A DNA stretch of 5,015 nucleotides from assembly GCA_036569845.1 (NCBI GenBank), contig DATCPY010000192.1:1-5015 (forward strand), in the 5' to 3' direction. The notes under the pieces are model-generated. The model searched no databases and was not told where the DNA came from. It saw nothing but the letters and a program-made list of their open reading frames with translations. Position 1 is the first letter of the stretch. The number at the start of each line of letters is the position of its first letter. Positions 1 through 5,015 of the stretch are shown here, piece after piece. Source of the stretch: UBA4735 sp036569845 (GTDB lineage Bacteria; Chloroflexota; Limnocylindria; P2-11E). Both the position numbers and the translations under genes were made by a program.

Positions 1-1302
1 GTCGTCGTCGGCATGGTCGGGAGCGATATCGCGCGCGAGTACACGGCGATGGGCGACGCGGTGAACATCGCCGCGCGGATGCAGGCCGCAGCACCGCCCG
101 GCGGCGTGATGATCACCGCGGCGACGCACCGGTTCGTCGCGCCGCTCGTCGAGGCCACCGACGCCGGCCGGCTCGAGCTCAAGGGCAAGGCCGAGGCGGT
201 GCACGGCTACCAGATCACCGCGTTACGGAGCGGCGCCGTGAGTGCTCGCGGCCTCGGCGAGGACGTGCACTCGACGATGATCGGCCGCGACGCCGAGCTC
301 GCACGCCTGAAGGCCGCGTTCGCGATCGTGCGCGCGCGGCAAGGTCGCGTGGCCTCGATCCTCGGCGAGCCGGGCATCGGCAAGAGCCGGCTCCTCGCCG
401 AGCTGCGCGCATCCGTGACCGCGACCGAACCGAAGGCGACGTGGCTCGAGGCCCGCTGCCTGTCATACGGGCGCGGCATGCCGTACCACCTCGCCGCCGA
501 TCTCGTGCGCTCCGCGATCGGCGTCGCGCCGACGGCGGACGAGCCCGAGGTGCGCGCGGCGCTCGAGCGGCGGTGCCGCGAGCTCTTTGGCGAGGCCTGG
601 GCCGACACGTACACCTACCTCGGTCACCTGCTCTCGGTCCGGCTCGACCCTGAGCTGCGCGCGCGCATCGCGGCGCTGGAGATCGAGACCGTCAAGCGAT
701 ACACCTCGTCGATCGTCAATCTCGTCCGCGCCCTCGCGGCGCGCGGACCGCTGGTCATGGCGCTCGAGGATCTCCACTGGGCCGATGCGCCCTCGATCGA
801 CGTGCTGCTCCAGCTCGTGCCCGTCGCCAACGAGCTCCCGCTCCTCATCATCGCGACGTCGCGGCTCGACCGCGAGAGCGAAGGCTGGCGCCTGATCGCG
901 GGCGTACGCGATCTGTTCGGTGACGCGCTCATCGAGATCAAGCTGGATCCGCTCTCGGCCGACGAATCGCGGACCCTCGTGGCGAACCTCCTGCACATCG
1001 AGTCGCTACCCGCGCAGACGCGCGACCATATCCTCGCGAAGGCCGAGGGCAACCCGTTCTTCGTCGAGGAGGTGATCCGGATGCTCATCGACCGCGGCGC
1101 GATCGAGCGGCGCGACGAACGCTGGGTCGCCACGGCTCGCGTCGCCGACGTGGAGATCCCCGACACGCTGCAGGGCTTGCTCCTGGCGCGCATCGACCAG
1201 CTGCCGCCGGAGAGCAAACGCACGTTGCGCGTCGCGGCCGTGATCGGGCGCCAGTTCGGCGTCGCGATGCTCGAGCGACTCCTCGAGGCGAAGGCCGAAT
1301 GA
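1..1302 (+). CDS. Class III nucleotide cyclase (C-terminal end) fused to STAND/AAA ATPase, 5' partial
   Basis: The reading frame is open from base 1, so the gene begins outside the window; the ATG at 13 lies inside the cyclase domain and is not a credible start. Residues 1-73 (counted from base 1) are the end of a class III cyclase catalytic domain: VVVG, then GS..R.EYTAMGDAVNIAARM. They keep Thr15 at the adenine-specifying position (typical of class IIIb adenylate cyclases) and the transition-state pair Asn22 and Arg26. The metal-binding aspartates would lie upstream, so catalytic competence cannot be judged. The LKGKAEAVHGYQI linker (about 60-72) leads into an ATPase: Walker A GEPGIGKS at 122-129, Walker B LVMALEDLHWAD at 251-262, and a sensor-like ATSR after LPLLII. 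The end (about 385-433, DTLQGLLLARIDQLPPESKRTLRVAAVIGRQF) is the start of the helical/winged-helix part of STAND proteins. It stops abruptly there, and the next frame continues the same domain. The likely role is a cytoplasmic signalling ATPase; the ligand is unknown. Confidence 0.9.
   Translation, partial: VVVGMVGSDIAREYTAMGDAVNIAARMQAAAPPGGVMITAATHRFVAPLVEATDAGRLELKGKAEAVHGYQITALRSGAVSARGLGEDVHSTMIGRDAELARLKAAFAIVRARQGRVASILGEPGIGKSRLLAELRASVTATEPKATWLEARCLSYGRGMPYHLAADLVRSAIGVAPTADEPEVRAALERRCRELFGEAWADTYTYLGHLLSVRLDPELRARIAALEIETVKRYTSSIVNLVRALAARGPLVMALEDLHWADAPSIDVLLQLVPVANELPLLIIATSRLDRESEGWRLIAGVRDLFGDALIEIKLDPLSADESRTLVANLLHIESLPAQTRDHILAKAEGNPFFVEEVIRMLIDRGAIERRDERWVATARVADVEIPDTLQGLLLARIDQLPPESKRTLRVAAVIGRQFGVAMLERLLEAKAE
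1290..1302 (+). other. ATGA junction between the two halves of the cyclase-STAND gene
   Basis: Bases 1299-1302 read ATGA, serving as start of the downstream frame and stop of the upstream one. A purine-rich GAAGG lies at 1290-1294, four bases before the ATG; this is short spacing for a ribosome binding site but usable for termination-reinitiation. One extra A here (GCC GAA ATG ACC in place of GCC GAA TGA CC) would join the two frames into one protein with normal domain spacing. No canonical slippery heptamer is seen, so programmed -1 frameshifting has no specific support. Confidence 0.6.
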
Positions 1303-2780
1303 CCGCCCGGAACGAGCTCAACACCCTCGAGGCAAGCGGGCTCGTGCAGGTCGCCACGCTCGAGCCCGAGCTCGAATACCTGTTCCGGCACGCGCTCGTG
1401 CAGGACGCGGCGTACAGCTCGCTCCTTAAGCAGGATCGCCGAACGCTGCACAAGCTCGCGGCCGACACGCTACTCACCCTCTATCCCGAGCGCACCCGCG
1501 AGCTCGCATCCGTCATCGCCCTGCACTTCGAACGCGCGGGGGACGCCGCGGCCGCGGCCGAGCACCTCGTCATCGCCGGCGAGCACGCCCTCGAGCGCTT
1601 CGCACACCGCGAGGCGCTGGTGTTCTTCGACCGCGCCGACGCCGCGCTCGGGCCGGACGACAAGCGGTCCGCCCTGCGGCTGCGCTCGGCGCTCGGCGGG
1701 GCGCGGGCCGGTTGGACATCGACGGGCCCCGACCTCGCGATCGGCCGGCTCGAGCGCGCGATCGCCGTCGGCGAAGAGGGAGCCGACCCAAGGCTGCTGA
1801 GCGACATCTACTTCTGGATCGCATTCCTCCGGCGCAGCCGCGGCGAGCGGCCCGACACCAGCTCCCAGCTGAAGCGCGCGGGCGATCGCGCGGCCGAGAT
1901 CGGCGTCGCGCTCGGGGACCCGGTCGCCCAGGCCATCCCGACCGCATTCCAGGCCGCGGGGATGATCTTCACGGGCGAGCTTCGCGACGGCGCGCTTCAG
2001 CTCGAGGGGGCGCTCGACCTCATGGCCGACAAGGTGGATCCGTTCTCTGCGGCCATCCTCACCGGACTCCTGACGATGGCCAATGCCCGGCTCGGCGATT
2101 TCGCCGCGGCCGAGCGGGCGCTCGCACGCGCCGAGCGGCTCGCGCTGAACGGCGACCCGATCGCGGCAGTCGACGTGGACATCGCCCGATCCGGTCTGCT
2201 CCTCGAGCGCGGGGACACCGTCGCAAGCGGAGCCATCGCCTCAAAGTGCGCCGCCGACGCCGAGGCACTGGGCGCGATGGCCTGCGGAGTCAGCGCGAAC
2301 ATCCTCGCCGGCGCGGCGTATCTCATGCGCAATGATGTCGCCGGCGCCAAGCCGCCCCTCGAGCGGGGCGAAGAGCTGTCGCACGTCTCGAGCATGGGTC
2401 CGTTCCAAACGCTCGCCGAGGGGATGCTCGGCTCGGTGCGGGCGCGGCTCGGCGACATGCCCGCCGGCGTCGCGGGCTGGAAGCTCGCGCTCGATCGCGC
2501 ACACGAGATGCGCGACACGTACGGCGAGGCGATCACCCTGTGGCAGCGCGCACGGACCCACACCAACGCGACGCCGCCGGACCACGCTGTGGCGCTCACG
2601 GACCTCGACACCGCAACCGCGCTGGTCGAAACGATGGGCGCGCGCCCGTCGATCGCGCGCGTCCTTCGCGATCGAGCGCAAACGCTCCGGGCGCTTGGTC
2701 GCACCGCGGATGCGGACGCCGACGACAAGCGGTCGCAAGCCATCGGAACGGAGCTCGGGTTAAAGGACTTCGCGCCGTAA
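1299..2780 (+). CDS. TPR-like C-terminal half of the cyclase/STAND ATPase regulator
   Basis: This 493-residue frame starts at an ATG that overlaps the previous TGA (ATGA). Residues 7-60 (LNTLEASGLV, PELEYLFRHALVQDAAYSSLLK, RRTLHKLAADTL) are the conserved winged-helix/arm segment that normally follows, in the same chain, the VAAVIGRQF motif ending the upstream frame. From about residue 65 to the end the protein is alpha-helical, with TPR-like helix pairs: ALHFERAGDAAAAAEHLVIAGEHAL, EALVFFDRADAAL, and later helical units ending in ADADDKRSQAIGTELGL. These are the usual ligand- or protein-sensing repeats of this family. No catalytic motif or membrane segment is visible. Together the two frames give about 926 residues plus the missing cyclase start, in line with intact single-chain relatives. 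It is either the second half of one gene split by a frameshift or a translationally coupled separate subunit. An ATG start in the middle of a conserved domain favours the frameshift. Confidence 0.85.
   Translation: MTARNELNTLEASGLVQVATLEPELEYLFRHALVQDAAYSSLLKQDRRTLHKLAADTLLTLYPERTRELASVIALHFERAGDAAAAAEHLVIAGEHALERFAHREALVFFDRADAALGPDDKRSALRLRSALGGARAGWTSTGPDLAIGRLERAIAVGEEGADPRLLSDIYFWIAFLRRSRGERPDTSSQLKRAGDRAAEIGVALGDPVAQAIPTAFQAAGMIFTGELRDGALQLEGALDLMADKVDPFSAAILTGLLTMANARLGDFAAAERALARAERLALNGDPIAAVDVDIARSGLLLERGDTVASGAIASKCAADAEALGAMACGVSANILAGAAYLMRNDVAGAKPPLERGEELSHVSSMGPFQTLAEGMLGSVRARLGDMPAGVAGWKLALDRAHEMRDTYGEAITLWQRARTHTNATPPDHAVALTDLDTATALVETMGARPSIARVLRDRAQTLRALGRTADADADDKRSQAIGTELGLKDFAP
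2762..2767 (+). promoter_or_regulatory. Ribosome binding site for the methyltransferase fusion gene
   Basis: The bases AAAGGA match the anti-Shine-Dalgarno core and sit nine bases before position 2777. That is the ideal distance for a start at 2777, where the codon reads GTA. It lies within the last codons of the upstream TPR gene, as expected for a tightly packed operon. It is the main evidence for placing the start at 2777 and not at the far upstream ATG (2540). Confidence 0.55.
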
Positions 2781-4207
2781 ACCCGTCCGCGGACGCACCG
2801 CGCATCTTCAGCGGCATCGGGCGCACGTACGATCGGGTCGCCACGGTCCTGTCGCTTGGCCAGGATCCCCGGTGGCGCCGCGCGCTGGTCGCGTCGGTGG
2901 ATGCGAGACCGGGCCAGCTCGTGCTCGACGTCGCGACAGGGACCGGCCTTGTGGCGCGCGCGCTCCGCGAGCGATACGCCTGCCGGGTCGTCGGCCTGGA
3001 CCAGAGTCCCGACATGCTCGCCGCGGCCCGCGATCGCGATGGCCTCTTCGCCGGACTCGTGCGCGCTCGCGCGGAACGACTGCCGTTCCGCGACGCGTCA
3101 TTCGACCACGTGACGTTCACCTACCTCCTGCGCTACGTCGACGACCCTGCAGCGACGCTCCGTGAGCTCGCGCGCGTGCTGCGCCCTGGCGGGCGCCTGG
3201 CGACACTCGAGTTCGGCGTGCCGGGGGGACCCGCGTATCCGCTCTGGTGGCTGTACACGCGCGTCGGGCTGCCGCTGGCCGGCTGGGTCGTGTCGGCGCG
3301 CTGGCGTGCGGTCGGCGCGTTCCTCGGCCCGAGCATCGAGAGCTTCTATGGGCGCCATCCGCAGGAACGGGTCGACCGATATTGGCGCGACGCGGGGCTC
3401 ACTGACCTCCAGGTGCGCCGGATGAGCCTCGGCGGCGGCACCGTGATGAGCGCGACCCGGGCCGCGGTCACCTCGAGTGCGGCCGACGCGCCGCCGCTCG
3501 GCGCGGCGTTCTACGCGCTGCGGCCCGGGGGCTGGCGTGATTACTGGACGCTCCTCCATCCGCCGTACACGCTCTGGCTCCTGGCGAATGCGCTTGTCGG
3601 CGCGGCGGTCGCGCCCGCGCCGGATCCGCGCATCGTCGCGGGCGGGCTCCTTGCGTTCGGCCTCGCCGTCGGCGTCTCCGCGCACTCCTTCGACGAGCTT
3701 CGCGGGCGGCCACTCGGAACACGGATCCCGTCGCGCGTGCTCTACGCGCTCGGCACCATCGCCCTCACCGGCGCGATCGCCCTCGGGGTCATCGCGCTCC
3801 CGCTCGTCGGCGCCGGCCTGCTCGCGTTCGTCGTCGTCGGTGCGGTCCTCGTCATCGGGTACGCGTTCGAGGCGCCGCTGATCCACACGGATCTGGGGTT
3901 CGCCCTCGCCTGGGGCGCGTTCCCCGCGCTGACGCTGGCATACGCGACCGGCGCCGGGGCGGTCCCCGCCGCGACCGTCGCCGCGGGCGCGGCGTTCCTC
4001 AGCCTCGCGCAGCGCCGCCTCTCGACGCGCGTGCGCAGCATTCGCCGGAAGGCCACGAGCGTCGCCGGCGAGATCCGCTACCGCGACGGCTCGCGTGAGC
4101 CGATCGACGCGCGGTCGCTCATCGCCGCACCGGAGGCGGGACTCCGCTTGCTGTGGCCGGCGGTCGCGCTGCTCGCACTCGGTGTCGTGCTCTCCCGCTG
4201 GCTGTGA
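2777..4207 (+). CDS. MenG/UbiE-like SAM methyltransferase fused to a polytopic membrane domain (possibly UbiA-like)
   Basis: Counting from 2777 the protein has 476 residues. Residues 9-38 (RIFSGIGRTYDRVATVLSLGQDPRWRR) are the N-terminal signature of UbiE/MenG methyltransferases. SAM motif I is LDVATGTG at 50-57, and the acidic ribose-binding residue is Asp75 in VVGLDQS. The LLRYVDDP stretch (117-124) corresponds to the family LRNV motif, with Asn replaced by Tyr. VLRPGGRLATLEFGVP (134-149) is the post-motif strand. The fold runs to about 228 (MSLGGGTVMSATR). From about 255 the chain is membrane-embedded, with hydrophobic spans near 264-280, 286-302, 321-344, 346-364, 374-395 and 457-473. Between spans sits HSFDELRGRPLGTRIP (303-318), which faintly recalls the Asp-rich motif and RPL..GRI segment of UbiA prenyltransferases, but the full NDxxDxxxD motif is absent. 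The likely role is C-methylation of a prenylated quinone or similar lipid at the membrane. The in-frame ATG at 2540 would add 79 Arg/Pro-rich residues that look like out-of-frame translation of the overlapping TPR gene, so it is rejected. No ATG, GTG or TTG occurs near the domain start; see the GTA finding. Confidence 0.82.
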   Translation, partial: VNPSADAPRIFSGIGRTYDRVATVLSLGQDPRWRRALVASVDARPGQLVLDVATGTGLVARALRERYACRVVGLDQSPDMLAAARDRDGLFAGLVRARAERLPFRDASFDHVTFTYLLRYVDDPAATLRELARVLRPGGRLATLEFGVPGGPAYPLWWLYTRVGLPLAGWVVSARWRAVGAFLGPSIESFYGRHPQERVDRYWRDAGLTDLQVRRMSLGGGTVMSATRAAVTSSAADAPPLGAAFYALRPGGWRDYWTLLHPPYTLWLLANALVGAAVAPAPDPRIVAGGLLAFGLAVGVSAHSFDELRGRPLGTRIPSRVLYALGTIALTGAIALGVIALPLVGAGLLAFVVVGAVLVIGYAFEAPLIHTDLGFALAWGAFPALTLAYATGAGAVPAATVAAGAAFLSLAQRRLSTRVRSIRRKATSVAGEIRYRDGSREPIDARSLIAAPEAGLRLLWPAVALLALGVVLSRWL

Positions 4208-4216
4208 GCGGAGTCC
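4208..4216. other. Nine-base convergent gap, no terminator seen
   Basis: The two operons meet tail to tail here. Around the gap there are only weak 3-4 bp inverted matches (for example CCC and GGGG flanking the minus-strand stop) and no T-run on either strand, so an intrinsic terminator cannot be supported. Confidence 0.5.
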
Positions 4217-4795
4217 CTAGCGCGGGGTGATGCGCGGGATGAGCATCGGGACCCGCTGCGCGTACGCGTCGTACGCCGGTCCGAGGCTCGCGCGCAGGAG
4301 GCGCTCCTCCGCCGCGGCGCGCAGGTACAGCGCCGGGAACGTGACGAGCACGGTGCCGGCGATGAGCGGCAGGTTGCCAGTGGCCAGGCACGCGCCGATG
4401 AAATGGAGCGCGATCCCGAGATACACCGGGTGGCGGACGATGCGGTACGGGCCGGTATCGATGATCTCGTGGCCACCGTGGACCTCGACGTCGAGGTCGA
4501 AGTGCGCGCCGAGCGTCTGCGCGGACCAGAACGAGAACGCCGGGCCGGCGACGACGAGCGCGAGACCAAGCCACCGCAGCGCATCGGGCAGGTCGAGCTC
4601 GGGCCCCAGGCGCACGCCGATCACGACGTATGGCACGAAGATGAAGAACGGAAGCCAGCGCGCGAAGCCGCTCGCGCGCGCGACGCTCTGACGGCCGCGG
4701 TCGAGCGCGCGGCGGCGGATCGCGCTCGCGAGATAGAGATACGTGAACATGCTCCCGGCCGCGATGAACGTCACGAGCGCGTGCGGCACGTTCAC
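4217..4795 (-). CDS. ICMT/PEMT-like integral-membrane methyltransferase
   Basis: This 192-residue protein begins with GTG (4795-4793) and ends with TAG (4219-4217). It has hydrophobic spans near residues 5-26, 47-63, 74-93 and a long stretch at 124-158, typical of small isoprenylcysteine carboxyl methyltransferase/phospholipid methyltransferase family proteins. The signature is in the C-terminal half: HEIIDTGPYRIVRHPVYLG (109-127), then EERLL (163-167) and a Tyr-rich tail, YDAYAQRVPMLIPRI (175-189). In this family the GPYR.vRHP.Y and EE segments form the SAM- and substrate-binding site at the membrane face. Length is normal and the protein looks intact. The substrate is unknown; bacterial members methylate varied lipids, including polyketide-derived phenols and isoprenoid compounds, not protein prenylcysteines. 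The start overlaps the stop of the upstream gene (GTGA, 4795-4792) without a clear Shine-Dalgarno, implying translational coupling. A second GTG at codon 3 is an alternative start with little consequence. Confidence 0.85.
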   Translation of the reverse strand: MNVPHALVTFIAAGSMFTYLYLASAIRRRALDRGRQSVARASGFARWLPFFIFVPYVVIGVRLGPELDLPDALRWLGLALVVAGPAFSFWSAQTLGAHFDLDVEVHGGHEIIDTGPYRIVRHPVYLGIALHFIGACLATGNLPLIAGTVLVTFPALYLRAAAEERLLRASLGPAYDAYAQRVPMLIPRITPR

Positions 4796-5015
4796 CGCTT
4801 GATGCGCGCGAGGGCGTTGCGGCCGATCCAGGGCGGCTTCTGGTCCAGCGTCCGGGGGTAGAGATCGCGCTTCACCCGGAAGCCCGTGAAGCAGCCGAGC
4901 TCGGGGTCCAGCTCGTACTCCGCCTCGGTCAGCTGGTCGAAGAGGTCGCCGCTGCGGACCGCATCGAGCGCCGGAGCTGACTCGTCGGCGACGTCGGCCG
5001 GGCGCTGCACCAGAT
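4792..5015 (-). CDS. Unrecognised protein, C-terminal fragment (5' end outside window)
   Basis: The frame is open to the window edge: before the GTG at 5010-5008 comes a CTG codon and then the end of the sequence. About 73 C-terminal residues are therefore visible and the true start is probably outside. The visible part is soluble and acidic in its first half (VADESAPALDAVRSGDLFDQLTEAEYELDPELGCFTGF) and basic at the end (RVKRDLYPRTLDQKPPWIGRNALARIKR). It has no membrane span and one cysteine (in LGCF). I do not recognise the family. It overlaps the downstream ICMT-like gene by four bases, so the two are very probably one transcript and may act in the same pathway. Codon use matches its neighbours, and the antisense frame (4403-4861) is less protein-like. 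Confidence 0.6.
   Translation of the reverse strand, partial: LVQRPADVADESAPALDAVRSGDLFDQLTEAEYELDPELGCFTGFRVKRDLYPRTLDQKPPWIGRNALARIKR

Noticed and set aside
1290..1302. Programmed -1 frameshift site at the ATGA junction
   Set aside because: No slippery heptamer is present and no downstream structure could be established by eye; termination-reinitiation or a simple indel explains the data better.
624..1451. Long minus-strand open frame of 275 codons across the STAND gene junction
   Set aside because: Ser/Arg-rich antisense shadow with no recognisable motif; the plus strand holds the Walker B and winged-helix signatures.
1656..2734. Fourteen-base direct repeat GACGACAAGCGGTC at 1656-1669 and 2721-2734
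   Set aside because: Both copies encode DDKRS within helical repeats of the same TPR-like protein; the flanks differ, so it is probably chance or repeat-derived and not a mobile or recombination site.
2540..2776. In-frame ATG at 2540 giving a 555-residue methyltransferase fusion with a 79-residue N-terminal extension
   Set aside because: The extension is Arg/Pro/Gly-rich and lies wholly over the well-supported TPR gene in another frame. It looks like shadow translation, and UbiE/MenG proteins begin close to the RIFSGIGRTYDR segment.
3098..3886. Long minus-strand open frame of 262 codons opposite the methyltransferase fusion
   Set aside because: Highly charged, low-complexity Asp/Glu/Arg composition typical of antisense frames in GC-rich genes; the plus strand carries clear domain motifs and membrane spans.
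4403..4861. Plus-strand open frame of 152 codons opposite the ICMT-like gene
   Set aside because: Composition is dominated by Arg, Glu, Asp and Ala with no hydrophobic core, while the minus strand encodes a recognisable membrane methyltransferase.

Overview
The window is extremely GC-rich, with G/C at nearly every third codon position, and genes are packed with overlaps or gaps of a few bases. There are no RNA genes, mobile elements, CRISPR arrays or long non-coding stretches. The gene families (a class III cyclase/STAND ATPase/TPR regulator, a MenG/UbiE-type methyltransferase fused to a membrane domain, and an ICMT-like membrane methyltransferase) fit a high-GC soil or aquatic bacterium. Chloroflexota (Limnocylindria-like) or Actinomycetota are the best guesses, but this is inference from gene style and not a phylogenetic result.

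Layout, plus strand: positions 1-1302 carry the end of a class III nucleotide cyclase domain followed by a STAND/AAA ATPase module, open at the left edge. Positions 1299-2780 carry the matching winged-helix remainder and the TPR-like C-terminal half, in a different frame, joined by an ATGA overlap. In the usual family architecture these are one polypeptide, so this is either a split gene or one gene broken by a one-base change near 1297-1301. Positions 2777-4207 then encode a MenG/UbiE-like SAM methyltransferase fused to a polytopic membrane domain with faint UbiA-like features. Its best start site is a GTA codon, preceded by a good Shine-Dalgarno and overlapping the upstream stop.

Layout, minus strand: positions 5015-4792 are the C-terminal end of an unrecognised protein. 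It overlaps by GTGA with an ICMT/PEMT-like integral-membrane methyltransferase (4795-4217). This pair converges on the plus-strand operon, leaving a 9-base gap (4208-4216) with no visible terminator.

Together the right half suggests membrane-lipid or isoprenoid-quinone modification: a quinone-type C-methyltransferase with a possible prenyltransferase-like domain, beside an isoprenoid-type membrane methyltransferase. The left half is a signalling ATPase whose link to that chemistry is only co-transcription. The items most worth checking are the interrupted cyclase-STAND gene, the GTA start codon, and the methyltransferase-membrane fusion.
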